DNA of 64,000 nt, taken from contig JAXMHQ010000006.1 in NCBI GenBank assembly GCA_046346665.1, positions 82,990 to 146,989 on the forward strand, in the 5' to 3' direction. The stretch comes from JAXMHQ01 sp046346665. GTDB taxonomy: Bacteria > Verrucomicrobiota > Verrucomicrobiia > Limisphaerales > JAXMHQ01. Below, in pieces: positions 42,456-51,290 of this stretch. Made by a program: the position numbers and the translations under genes. The notes below the pieces were generated by a model that was given only the letters and a program-made list of their open reading frames with translations, did no database searches and was not told the DNA's origin. The stretch's first letter is position 1. Every line of letters starts with the position of its first letter.

Positions 42456-44417
42456 TCACGGGCGGGTGAGAAGGGTTTTGACCCGCGAGACGACTTCCTG
42501 GGCGGGGACGTCGTGGGCGAACACGGCCTCGGCGTGTTCCAGCAGCCGCGCTTCGATTTCGTCCTCGTGGCAGCCCCGGAGCACGAGGAACAGTTTGACG
42601 GGGATGTTCTCGCCGCGGATGCGGTTGAAAAGCTGGAGTTCCGAATCGTGCGACCGCCGGCAGAACAGCAGCACGCCGCTGAAATGGTAATCCGGCGAGT
42701 GCAGCGCCTCGAGGCTCTGGGCGTCGGGTGTGGCGGCCACCACGTAGAATCCCTGCACACGGAGCATCTCCACCATTTTATCGCGCGCCTCGCCTGCCTC
42801 GCCTGCCACCAGGAGAGTCTGGCGCGTGAGGCTCCCGGTGTCGGAGGGCGTTTCCGGGTTTTCGGAAAAGTCGGCCTGGGCGAACCAGAGGTGAAACGCG
42901 GTACCGGATTGTTCCTTGCTTTCGACGGAGATGGCGACCGCGTGATTTTCTGCGAAGAGTTTGGTGTTATAGAGTCCGAGCCCGGAACCTTTGCCGAGGG
43001 GCTTGGTGGTGAAGAACGGGTCGAAAATGGAATTCAGATAACTGGCGGGAATGCCGGCGCCGGTGTCCTGGATGGAGAGCGACAGCAGGGGCGCGGGCGG
43101 GTAGGAGCCGAGCGCCGGGGCGCCTGCGGGCGGCGCGCCATGGCGCATCGTCCGGAACGTCAGCGATCCGCCGTTCGGCATTGCGTCCACGCCGTTCAGC
43201 GCGAGGTTGACGATGACCTGCCGCAGTTCCACCGCGTCGAGGTAAACCGGCAATTGTCCGGGTTCGAGAGCGGTTTGGAGCCGGACGCGGCGGGTGAGGA
43301 CTTTTTGCAGAACCTCGGCCATGCCCGCGACGATTTCGTTCAGGTCGTAGTAATTCTTTTCGCCGGGAACGCCCTGGTGCAGTTGCCGGATGCGGTGGGC
43401 GAGCTGGCTGGCCTGGTTGGCGGTGCTGCGGATGAGGGTGACGCCGCTGCGGAGCGATTCGTTGTCCTTGAGCTCGGTCTCGAAGGTGTCGCTCAGGGCG
43501 ACGATGCCGGCCATGATATTGCAGAAATCGTGGGCGAGGCCCATCGTCAGGATGCCGAGGTTTTCCTTCCACGACATGCTGAGCAGGCGGCGTTCGGCGA
43601 TCGTCTGCCGGGTGGTGTCGAGCCAGATGCCTTCGTATCCGAGCAGCAGTCCGTTGCCGCTGCGCACGGCCTGTCGATGTTCCCAGAGATAACTGACGCG
43701 GCCGGTCTGGATATGGCGGATGCGGAAGGTGCTGGTGATGCCTTCCGCGGCGTCGCGCGCCTGGCGCAATCGTTTCTGCAGCGCATCGACATCGGATTCG
43801 TGCACGACCTGCCAGAAATACTTCGTCTGGCGGCGCCATTCCTGCGGAGAAACGCCGGTTAACTCCTCGATGCGCGGGCTGACAAAGGCGAAGCTGTAAT
43901 CGGGCCGCTGGCTGAAGATGATGCCGGGCCAGCGATGGACGAGATTGTCGAGCTGGGTTTCGGCGCGCAGCAGCCGGTTGAACAGGGTATTGGAGGCGGC
44001 GCGGCCCCAGGCGCCTTCGGGGAACGCCTCCTCCAATTCGCGCAACGGCGGCACCACCGATTCGAGCCGGACAAATCGTAGCCCGTCCTGGACGGCGATT
44101 TCCAGGAGCAGTCTTTGTCCGGCCGCGCCTTCCAACTCGAGCCGGTCAAATGGGGCGGCGGCGGACAAGAGTTCCGAAAGCGATTGTTGCCAGGCTGGGT
44201 GGAGGGCGCCGAGACGGGCGGGGAGGAATTGGGCGAGGAGATCGGCGCGGGGCATACCGAGCCAGGACACGAGGGCGTCGTTGGCGGAGAGAATTTTTCC
44301 CTGGGGATCGAGCACGGCGATGCCGCCAGTGAGCCAGGAGGCGGGGGTGAGCGGGGGGGGCGAAGCCGGGTGCGGCGGGACTGGGCCGCTGGTTGCCGGA
44401 CATTCAGAGACGCTCAT
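42456..44417 (-). CDS. PAS-domain hybrid histidine kinase with degenerate receiver
   Basis: A 653-residue soluble kinase. Two PAS-like domains come first (GGIAVLDPQGKILSANDALVSWLGM; YSFAFVSPRIEELTGVSPQEWRRQTKYFWQVVHESD with its PAC tail YLWEHRQAVRSGNGLLLGYEGIWLDTT). The H-box is LTMGLAHDFCNIMAGIVAL, an HDxxN type. ATPase boxes are NLALNGVDAMPNGG, DTGAGIP, FDPFFTTKPLGKGSGLGL. The last ~120 residues form a receiver-like fold whose acidic pocket and aspartate are not evident (LLVAGEAGEARDKM; GVLLFCRR), so phosphotransfer is likely to the next gene product. ATG 44417 is chosen; an upstream extension is basic and Pro-rich. Confidence 0.88.
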   Translation of the reverse strand: MSVSECPATSGPVPPHPASPPPLTPASWLTGGIAVLDPQGKILSANDALVSWLGMPRADLLAQFLPARLGALHPAWQQSLSELLSAAAPFDRLELEGAAGQRLLLEIAVQDGLRFVRLESVVPPLRELEEAFPEGAWGRAASNTLFNRLLRAETQLDNLVHRWPGIIFSQRPDYSFAFVSPRIEELTGVSPQEWRRQTKYFWQVVHESDVDALQKRLRQARDAAEGITSTFRIRHIQTGRVSYLWEHRQAVRSGNGLLLGYEGIWLDTTRQTIAERRLLSMSWKENLGILTMGLAHDFCNIMAGIVALSDTFETELKDNESLRSGVTLIRSTANQASQLAHRIRQLHQGVPGEKNYYDLNEIVAGMAEVLQKVLTRRVRLQTALEPGQLPVYLDAVELRQVIVNLALNGVDAMPNGGSLTFRTMRHGAPPAGAPALGSYPPAPLLSLSIQDTGAGIPASYLNSIFDPFFTTKPLGKGSGLGLYNTKLFAENHAVAISVESKEQSGTAFHLWFAQADFSENPETPSDTGSLTRQTLLVAGEAGEARDKMVEMLRVQGFYVVAATPDAQSLEALHSPDYHFSGVLLFCRRSHDSELQLFNRIRGENIPVKLFLVLRGCHEDEIEARLLEHAEAVFAHDVPAQEVVSRVKTLLTRP

Positions 44418-44606
44418 AAATTCGTGCCGATTTGCCCGGGCCTGGCAGTGGGGGCGCGCCGCAAGGGAGCGCCGTGGCGGCGGCACTTGTGGGCCCTTGA
44501 AACCTGCCTGCAACCGGATGCCGCGGCCCCGCTTTTTATAGAAGCTAAACGGGGAACCGGCAAGATGAAAGGGTAAAGGACGCAGGGCCGACGCATCGGA
44601 ATCGCG

Positions 44607-44738
44607 GGTAGGGACGGCGCGCTGCGCCGTCCGCGCCGCGTCCAGCGGCGCAACGTTGCACAGGGCAAACGCCAGGCGCCGTTCCGCTTTCCGCCCGCTG
44701 GTGCGCGGGCGGGGACGCCGCAGCGCGGCGTCCCTACC
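44607..44738. repeat. 132-bp cruciform element
   Basis: Outer arms GGTAGGGACGG... (44607) and ...GCGTCCCTACC (to 44738) pair. Inner hairpins are GGACGGCGCGCTGCGCCGTCC and GACGCCGCAGCGCGGCGTC, and a CCGCCCGCTGGTGCGCGGGCGG hairpin lies between. It is a larger relative of the GTAGGG-armed elements at 6374 and 8968. Confidence 0.7.
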
Positions 44739-44805
44739 GTCTGAATTCCACCATCGCTCGCCTCATTCCACATTAGAGGCGTCGGCCGTGGCAAAGGACG
44801 TGTAT

Positions 44806-44870
44806 CCGCGATTGTAAATCGCGGAAAGCTGAATCTTATAAAGGGATTCGCAATCTGACGATTGCGGCTA
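44806..44870. repeat. two dispersed hairpins
   Basis: CCGCGATTGTAAATCGCGG (44806-44824) and a CGCAATCTGACGATTGCG hairpin (44848-44866) of the family seen at 8891 and 30320. They lie downstream of the FliT-like gene and may end the flagellar transcript. Confidence 0.6.
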
Positions 44871-44888
44871 CGAGGGGTGGCGGGCGGC

Positions 44889-45282
44889 TCAGGACAGGGA
44901 GGTCCAGGCGGCTGTGGACGGGCGGGCGTAGGAATTCCGGACCTGGCGCAGGGTGCGGCCGGCTTGTTCGAGGTGGTCAAGTCGTGCGCGGGCGGCGTGC
45001 CGGGCGGAGCGAGGAGGGAATTGTTGTGGGATTCGATGGCGACGAGTTCCGACACGGTGGCGCGCAGGGGATTGTTCGCGCGATTCGCGGTCGGCGCCGG
45101 TGCGGGACCATTCCTCCTGGGCTGCCCAAGGTGCTGGATGATTTGGGGGCTGGAGTTTCTGGAGGGCGTCCTGGCAATCGCGGACGAGGTCCAGTTGCGG
45201 GTGCGGATGCCTTCGCCTTCGGCTTCGGCGCGAGTCGGCGCCATTCGCGGTAGGCTTCCTGGAGATGCGCTTCGGCGTTCAT
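44889..45282 (-). pseudogene. FliT-like flagellar chaperone gene, frameshifted
   Basis: From ATG 45282 the minus strand gives MNAEAHLQEAYREWRRLA, and shifting frame restores a small alpha-helical protein of ~130 residues: EAEGEGIRTRNWTLVRDCQDALQKLQPQIIQ, then EEWSRTGADRESREQSLRATVSELVAIESHNNSLLA and HAARARLDHLEQAGRTLRQVRNSYARP, with TGA at 44889. The helical pattern, the 'ELVAIESHNNSLLA' block and the position seven bases after fliS suggest a FliT/FlgN-type export chaperone. Several net indels are needed to read it through. Confidence 0.5.
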
Positions 45283-45288
45283 CCGGGC

Positions 45289-45731
45289 TCAGGCGGTGGC
45301 CAGGGCGAGGAAAGGATTCCGCACGGGAGCGGAGCGGCTGCGGTTTCTCTCCTTGCGCAGCATGCAGGGCCCAGGCATCGCGCAGGACGGAGAGATGGCG
45401 AAGACTTCGGATGCCCTGGCGGCTCTTTCGGGTATTGCTTTCGGCGAGGCGGCGGTCGAAATAGTCATACAGGCGGCGCAGGGTGGCGGCGCATTCGCCC
45501 CTTTTCGAGGTTCAACGCGTAATTCAGTTCGCGGATGATGTCCTGGGCGCGCTGAATATTATTATGGATCAGCATGTTTGCTCTGGGCGGGATCCTCCTG
45601 GTCAAAGCCGGTGAGGGAACGATCCAGGAAACGAAGCGCCCTGTCGTAGAGCATCAGGACGATCTGTCCGGGCGGGGCGCGGTGAGGGTGGAAACTTGGC
45701 GATAGGAATTCCAGGGGTTCGGGACGTGCAT
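45289..45731 (-). pseudogene. fliS: flagellin chaperone FliS, frameshifted
   Basis: From ATG 45731: MHVPNPWNSYRQVSTLTA, then (other frame) GQIVLMLYDRALRFLDRSLTGFDQEDPAQS, then IHNNIQRAQDIIRELNYALNLEKG and AATLRRLYDYFDRRLAESNTRK, then HLSVLRDAWA, with TGA at 45289. These are the canonical FliS blocks (LMLYDRAL, NIQRAQDIIRELNYAL, LRRLYDYFDRRL). FliS binds the flagellin C-terminus and prevents early polymerisation. At least three single-base indels break the frame. It sits between the FlgM-like and FliT-like genes in the usual flagellar order. Confidence 0.8.
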
Positions 45732-45753
45732 GGGTTTGGTAAGGCGCGGCGGT

Positions 45754-46014
45754 TTATTGAGTCAGGTGCAAAGCCAAAAGGACGGCGATCCGGTCCAGCA
45801 GGTCATCGGGCGGATATCGCGGCTGCAAACCATTGCCTGGGCGGAGGCGACCTTGTCGGATCGCACCAGGGGAAGTTCGCCGACTCTGTCTGGTCAGGGA
45901 AGTGGCCGTCGAAAATGACGCTGCATCCGACGCCGCCGGGGTCGAGCTCGTCCGTGTCAACGGCTGGCTCAAATCCGCCCGTGCGATTCGGCTTGGGTTG
46001 AAGTCAATTTCCAT
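45754..46014 (-). pseudogene. FlgM-like anti-sigma-28 gene, frameshifted
   Basis: From ATG 46014: MEIDFNPSRIARADLSQPLTRTSSTPAASDAASFSTATSL, then in other frames ELPLVRSDKVASAQAMV and YPPDDLLDRIAVLLALHLTQ, ending 45754. The 'VR-x-DKV-x-A-x-A-(8-10)-YPPDD-LDRIA-LLA' pattern is that of small FlgM-type proteins that hold sigma-28 until the hook is complete. Two or more indels separate the pieces. The presence of sigma-28 promoters at the flagellins makes a FlgM-type regulator in this operon sensible. Confidence 0.5.
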
Positions 46015-46024
46015 ACGATCCAAC

Positions 46025-46755
46025 TTACGCTCTCAATCTGCCCTCGGTTGTTCCCTTCTCCCACTCTGATTGGCACATCGGTGGCTGTGCGCGAAACTTT
46101 AGGTGTATTTCAACGGCTCGGCAGTGTGGGTACAACTGCGCGGCTGAATATTGGGCGAACTGGCGCGGCGAATTCAGCACGGCCCAGTTTTCAGGCTTCG
46201 CATCGGGCAGCCGCAGGTCGACCGACTGATATTCGGTGGCGCCATGAAATGACGCTGCGGGCGCCGGCATCGAAGACTTCGTCCGTGGCCCACAAGGTTT
46301 GGCGCGTGCGGGCGTCGACGAGTCGCAGCCGCCAGCCGACGGCGAGCGGCGCGTAGGGACGGAACGTGGTGAGTTGGCAAAACAGGATCGCATCGCAGCC
46401 GTAGAGCTGGCGCAGCGATTCGAACAGTTCCGGCGGCAGCATTTCCGCGCCGGTCCAGGTGGGCCGGCCGGTGCGGTCGCGCAGCAGGTCGCGGCTGACC
46501 GTGACGATTTCGAACTTCTTGGTCTTGATCAGCTCGCTTTGCAGCACGGTGCTGAGGCTTTCGCAGCCGTCCACCAGGTCGATGCGTTTATCCTCGCAGG
46601 CGAGGGGCAGCATGGCGACGCGTTTGACGTCGGGGGCGAGACCCGGCACGTAGAGGAAGACGTTGTTTGGTTTTGTAGGGCGGCGTGAACGCGACGTCCT
46701 GGAAGACCGGGGTGGAACAGCCGGTGATCCAGGCCAGCGCGAACAAGGCCGGCAT
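46025..46755 (-). pseudogene. flagellar-cluster lipoprotein (FlgO/CsgG-like), frameshifted
   Basis: ATG 46755 starts a lipoprotein signal (MPALFALAWITGCSTPVFQDVAFTPPY) whose lipobox cysteine follows WITG. After a frame change near 46672 comes KPNNVFLYVPGLAPDVKRVAMLPL, then SLSTVLQSELIKTKKFEIVTVSRDLLR, PELFESLRQLYGCDAILFCQLTTFRPYAPLAVGWRLRLVDARTRQTLWATDEVFDAG, and after another change YQSVDLRLPDAKPENWAVLNSPRQFAQYSAAQL. The fold resembles CsgG/FlgO-type outer-membrane lipoproteins, which recognise or build secretion or flagellar structures. Two frame changes prevent a single reading. Confidence 0.6.
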
Positions 46756-46845
46756 GAGTTTGAAGCAAGGCTCCGATCCGGGGCAGTACTGCGCCGGTCG
46801 CCTTTGTTTTCGCAGGGGGTCATGTTGGGTGTGGGTGGGTTCGGG

Positions 46846-48565
46846 TCAACCGCTGAACTGCCCCAGTTCACTTTCGAGAGGTAGGCGAGCTGCTGATTGA
46901 TCTGCGCCTGGACGGTTTCCATCGCCTGGAATTCCTTGGTCCAGGTGGCAATGTCCGCCTTGACCGACTTCTCGAGGTTCGCGATCTGGGTGTCGATGCT
47001 GGAAATCTGTTTTTGGAGTGTGACTCAGTGATTGGTGAGCGTGCCGCTGTCGCCGGCGGTGTTGGTGATGTAGGTATCAACCTTCGCCGCCAACCCGTTG
47101 GTGGCGTCGGTGAAGAAGGCCTGCACGTCGGTGAGATTGTTGCTGAGCAGACCGTCGAGCTTCGAGGAATCCGGACAGGGCGATGGTGTTATCCTTAAGC
47201 CGTTGGTTTGGATGCCGAGGTCGGCGAGCTGTTTGACGACGCCGGTCAGGCCGCTGAGCTGGCCGTAGACCATGCTTCGCAGGTTGGTCGCCACGCCGTT
47301 CGCATCGGTGTCCGCCGTGAGCAGTCCCGCTGTCACGGCGCCGCTGGAATCGGTGCTGACCGCCATTTGGCTGCTGATGTAGTTCTGGACGGTGTTATAG
47401 GCGCTGATGAAGCTTTGGATGGTGGACTTGACGTTCGAGGTGTCGGCGGAGGTTGTGATCGTGAAGCTGCCTGCCTTCAGTGCAGTGATCGACAGGCCGG
47501 CGATGCCGGAGCTCGAGCTGGTGATGTTATTCGAGGTGCTCGTGAGCTGGGCGCCGCCGTTCACCGAGTAAAGCAGGTTCTGGCCGCGGGTGAGCGGTGC
47601 CGGCCAGGCCGGTGGCCTGGAGAAAATTGCCCGTGACGTCCGCCACCGAGATCCCGAGGTCGCCGGTGACCTTGTTGGTCAGGACGAAGCGGTTGTTGAG
47701 GGCATCGTAGGTGGCGTTGACGCCGGCGGACGATCCATTGATCTGTCCGATTACGTCGCTGACGGTGTCGGTGCTGGCGTTGTAGGAAATGGAGACTCCG
47801 TTGACGGTGAAGGCGCTCCTGGCCGCTGCCGTCGGTGATGGCGGTTTTGAGGTTGGCGCCGGAAAGGGTGGAGGAGAGCTGCACATGGCCTTGAGGGCAC
47901 CGGCGCTCGAGACGGTGGCGGTGCCGTTGTTGTAGAGCTGGGCAACTCCGAGAAAATTGCTGGTGTCATTGGCGCTGCCCAGCACGACGGAACCGCTCGT
48001 GCTCGTCAGCGTGATCCGGTCCGTCGTGGAATCGTAAGCGGCGGTGACCTGGCTGCTGGTGGCGGTGGCGATATTGTTGAACACCTGCTGGAGGGAATCG
48101 GTGCTGGCGATGGTGATTTGTTTGCCGTTGACGGTGAAGGTGCCGGCGGTGACGGGCGATGCGAAATTGGCGGTGCCGATGGTGACGCTGACGTCGTTGG
48201 TGGCGCTGAGAGGGCCGGGGCGAGATTGGCGGTGCCGTTGATTTTGGCTGCGGTGGCGAGCTGGGTGACCTGGAAGGCGAAGGTGCCGAGCAGGGCCCGG
48301 CGCCGGCCGTGACGGTGGCGAGGGTGGTATCGGAAGAGGACGCCGTGCGGCCCTGGTAAAGGCTGGAATCTTTCAGGGTGTTAATCTGGGTCTGTAGTGC
48401 GGTGAGGTTGACTTGATGGTGCCGAAGGCGGAGCTTTTGTTGCTGAGCTTGGCCTGGTTGGTTTGCCACGCGGTTTCGGCTGCGCTCGGCGGCGGCGAGC
48501 TTCGAAATGACGGTTTGCCAGGTCCAGGCCTGAAGCCAGGCCGGACAGCGAGAGGTCGACGCCAC
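46846..48565 (-). pseudogene. fliD: flagellar cap protein FliD, multiply frameshifted
   Basis: Reading through changes of frame gives a complete FliD: N-terminal GLASGLDWQTVISKLAAAERS-like start near 48565, NLTALQTQINTLKDSSLYQGRTASSSDTTLATVTAGA, then FTVNGKQITIASTDSLQQVFNNIATATSSQVTAAYDSTTDRITLTSTSGSVVLGSANDTSNFLGV, then VSDVIGQINGSSAGVNATYDALNNRFVLTNKVTGDLGISV, and C-terminal FTITTSADTSNVKSTIQSFISAYNTVQNYISSQM...LNDTQAFF-like blocks up to METVQAQINQQLAYLSKVNW. FliD caps the filament and folds flagellin. At least six frame breaks occur. The right end is approximate. Confidence 0.8.
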
Positions 48566-48709
48566 TGGAACTTCGCTATAATCGATACTCCGTTCTAATT
48601 CAACAGGCTTACATCGGCGGGGCGGGGGGGTGACTTAACCCGGAAAGCAAAGACCCGGCGGCGCGGGAGCGCCACCCGGGTGATGCCGATTCGGCAGGGC
48701 CGTGGCGCT

Positions 48710-49518
48710 TTAGCCAAGCAGCTTGAGCGGTCTGCGGAAGGGCATTCGCCTGGCCAACATCGCCGTGCCGGTTTGGACGAGGATGCTGCATTTGGCGTAT
48801 TGTACTCTCCTGGGCCACGTCCACATCCATGATGCGGCTATTGGCGGCGGAGAGGTTGTTTTTCAGCGCGTGCCGAGCTGGTCGTTGTAGTACGTCAGGT
48901 TTTCAATGTTCGCACCGATCGAAGCGCGGTCGGCGGTGAGTTGAGTGATGGCAGCCTTGATCGACGTCAGCGCCGCGGTGGCGTGCGCCGTGGTGTCGAT
49001 CGTCGCGGCGGTGGTCGTCGTGTAGGTGGTGGCACCCAGGTTGACGGTGTTCATCGCGAACGTATTCGCATCGCTGTCGGTCGACAAGCAGCGGGTTGGT
49101 GCTTCCGGCGAACAGGCTGACTCCTTCCGTTGAAGTCCTTGTGGGTCACGTCCGCATGCATGCGGGCTGGGCGTGTGGAACTCCTGTTGCATAGCGCGCG
49201 GTCGCCCGAGCTCTTCGTCGCGTCCATGGCCAGGACGGACAGTTCGCTCATGCGATCCAACGCATCCGACACCTTCGCAGGTAAATCAACCTGCGTCTGG
49301 CTGAAGGAAATGGCGTTTCCGACGTTGTTCGACGCCGCATCGATGCGGGACATCTGCGCGTTCAACTTCATCGAGACAGCCAGACCCGCGCTATCATCCG
49401 CCGGCGAAGTAATCTTCGAACCGGAGGACAGTCTCGCGAGAGACTTGCTCAACAGTGAACTCGAGGCGCCCAGCAAACCTGCGCTCGTTTGTGCTGATAT
49501 GTTTGTATTGATGACCAT
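48710..49518 (-). pseudogene. fliC: flagellin, frameshifted (copy 1)
   Basis: From ATG 49518: MVINTNISAQTSAGLLGASSSLLSKSLARLSSGSKITSPADDSAGLAVSMKLNAQMSRIDAASNNVGNAISFSQTQ, the flagellin D0/D1 N-terminal domain. After breaks near 49190 and 49080 the centre continues DANTFAMNTVNLGATTYTTTTAATIDTTAHATAALTSIKAAITQLTADRASIGANIENLTYYNDQL, and then the C-terminal SRIMDVDVAQEST...TGTAMLAQANALPQTALKLLG with TAA at 48710. A short flagellin (~270 residues) without a large variable domain. It has the best sigma-28 promoter and leader of the three copies. Confidence 0.85.
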
Positions 49519-49520
49519 AC

Positions 49521-49579
49521 TGACTCCTTCCATGAGTCACCCTTGCGGGGATTTGATGTTACACGGCATCTCTGCCGTG
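49521..49579 (-). promoter_or_regulatory. flagellin-1 mRNA leader hairpins over the ribosome-binding site
   Basis: On the minus strand TGACTC-ATGGAAG-GAGTCA (49521-49539) forms a 6-bp stem whose 3' arm contains the GGAG ribosome-binding site, two bases before the ATG; the loop displays GGA. Above it, CACGGCA-GAGA-TGCCGTG (49562-49579) is a 7-bp hairpin. The layout is like CsrA-controlled flagellin leaders. Confidence 0.6.
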
Positions 49580-49659
49580 AGGTGGGCCATTACCCAGGCG
49601 CCCACCTGTGTTTCCTTCCGGCTGTTTGCGGCCGCCAGGCGCCGTTTTCCGACAACCCT

Positions 49660-49686
49660 GTATCGACCATTGAAGGTGATACTTGA
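49660..49686 (-). promoter_or_regulatory. sigma-28 promoter of flagellin 1
   Basis: On the minus strand TCAAGTAT-N11-GTCGATAC, against the sigma-28 (FliA) consensus TAAAGTTT-N11-GCCGATAA. A start near 49653 gives a leader of about 135 nt. Confidence 0.8.
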
Positions 49687-50034
49687 GTGGTGAAAAAGTG
49701 TATAAATCGTTAACCACCAGGGCTTTTCTGATCGCGAACATCAATTCCGTCCGAAGTCCTGGTGCGGGTTTCGCCGGGGTATCGTTAACCCGGCGGCGCG
49801 CCGGCCGAGGCCTGTTGCAGCCGCGGGCCGGGCGCGCAGGCGGATTTCCGCAGGCGTGCTGGCCGGGGTTGGGAGGCGTTCGGTCGGGACCGAAGCTGGA
49901 GTTACTGGTGGGCTTTCATAGGACGAGGAGATTCAATGTGACGGAATCTTCGACGCGTGGGCGAGTCGTGTCGGGAGGGGCCCGGGCCGGCCGAAAGGGA
50001 GGGCCCGGACCCCGCTCCGCGATTAAACTGCGCT
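49687..50034. other. intergenic region between flagellin 2 and flagellin 1
   Basis: About 350 bp with no coding capacity. Immediately upstream of the flagellin-1 promoter is an AT-rich stretch (GTGAAAAAGTGTATAAATCG at 49690). I see no clear intrinsic terminator for flagellin 2. Confidence 0.4.
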
Positions 50035-50837
50035 CTAGCCGAGCAGCTTGAGGACGGTTTGCGGGATGGAATTCGCCTGCGCGAGCATCGCGGTGCCGGT
50101 CTGGACCAGGATGTTGTAGCGGGCGTATTGCGTGCTCTCCTGGGCGACGTCCACATCCATGATGCGGCTGGTTGGCGGCGGAGAGATTGTTTTTCAGGGT
50201 GCTGAGCTGATCGTTGTAGTAGGTCAGGCTCTCGATGTCTGCTCCCAGCGTGGCGCGGTCCGCGGCCAGTTCCGAGATGGCGGCCTTGACGGCCGTGAGC
50301 GCGGTGCCGGCGTGGGCGGTGGTGTCGATCGTCGCCGCCGTGGCGGTCGTGATCGTCGCGTTGCCCAGGTTGATGCCGGTCATGGCGAACGCCGGCATCG
50401 CTGTCGGTCGTCACATTCAGCGTGGTGCCGCCGAAGAGGCTGACCCTGCTGAAATCCTTGGTGTGAACGTCGTTGATGTAGAGCGCCAGGGTGTGGAATT
50501 CCTGGTTGTAGAGGGCCCGGTCGCCGTTGGACTTGGTGGCGTCCATCGACAGCACGGCGAGTTCGCTCATGCGGTTGAGGGCGTCGGACACCTTCTGCAG
50601 GTAGCCGTCCTGGGTCTGGTTGAACGAGATGGCGTTGCCGACGTTGTTGGTGGCCGCATCGATGCGCGACATTCGCGCGGTCAACTTCATTGACACCGCC
50701 AGCCCGGCGCTGTCATCTGCCGGCGAATTGATTTTCGAGCCGGAGGACAGGCGGGCGAGGGATTTGCTGAGGAGGTTTGAGGACTGCATGAGCAGACTTG
50801 CGCTGCTCTGCGCCGATAGGTTTGTATTGATGACCAT
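50035..50837 (-). pseudogene. fliC: flagellin, frameshifted (copy 2)
   Basis: From ATG 50837: MVINTNLSAQSSASLLMQSSNLLSKSLARLSSGSKINSPADDSAGLAVSMKLTARMSRIDAATNNVGNAISFNQTQDGYLQKVSDALNRMSELAVLSMDATKSNGDRALYNQEFHTLALYINDVHTKDFSRVSLFGGTTLNVTTDSD in one frame. It breaks near 50395, continues FAMTGINLGNATITTATAATIDTTAHAGTALTAVKAAISELAADRATLGADIESLTYYNDQLSTLKNNLSAAN, and breaks again near 50168 before SRIMDVDVAQESTQYARYNILVQTGTAMLAQANSIPQTVLKLLG, stop at 50035. This is the least damaged copy: two single-base indels restore it completely. Its upstream DNA lacks a good sigma-28 promoter. Confidence 0.88.
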
Positions 50838-50839
50838 AC

Positions 50840-50894
50840 TGACTCCTTCCATGAGTCACCCCTTGCGGGGAGGTTGCACGGCATCCGTGCCGTG
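50840..50894 (-). promoter_or_regulatory. flagellin-2 mRNA leader hairpins
   Basis: Same arrangement as copy 1: TGACTC-ATGGAAG-GAGTCA at 50840-50858 over the ribosome-binding site, a CCCC-GCAA-GGGG mini-hairpin beside it, and CACGGCA-CGGA-TGCCGTG at 50877-50894, whose loop also shows GGA. Confidence 0.6.
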
Positions 50895-51290
50895 TTGCCG
50901 GACTGGCTGCGGGCACCGGTCGTTGATTCCCGCCGGCTGCTTGCGGCCGCCAGGCGCCGTTCTCCCATATTCCTCAGGCATCCGGGATCCGGCTGCCAGG
51001 CCTGTGAAATCGTTGAATCTCCGCGCACGGCGGGGTTGCCGGGGTTGAATCCGGCAGGCGCGAGCCTCGAGCCCCCGGCGCGCCGTCGGGCGGCGCGGCG
51101 CGACAGTGGAACGCCGTCCGGGGCGTGAGCCCGTCGGGGAGGCGTCGGTCGTCGCGAATCTGGGCGAGGCGGTCATGTGCGCGTGGAGATCAGGTTGTAG
51201 GGGAGAGTTTTATCCGGGGAGCGGATCTCGGGTGAACGGCCCGGGCACCGGCGAAGGCGCCCGGGCCTGCCCACCTGCGGAGACGAATTC
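50895..51290. other. flagellin-2 upstream region
   Basis: Non-coding. 50933-50961 is a 29-bp segment identical at 28 positions to 49618-49646 in the flagellin-1 leader (GCGGCCGCCAGGCGCCGTT core). At the position where copy 1 has its promoter, only a poor sigma-28 match is found (CAGGCCTG-N11-CCGGATGC). The remainder to 51290 shows nothing recognisable. Confidence 0.5.

Noticed and set aside
42456..44417. The PAS kinase as part of the PhcBSRQ-like operon
   Set aside because: It is on the opposite strand and closely coupled to the HD-GYP regulator, so it is treated as a separate two-component pair.
49540..49660. Possible c-di-GMP-I riboswitch in the flagellin-1 leader (CGCAAACAGCCGG resembles the conserved CGCAAAGCC stretch)
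   Set aside because: The other half of the consensus (GGGCAAACC with its helix) is absent, and copies 2 and 3 do not preserve the needed pairing. Conserved hairpins near the start codon explain the leader better.
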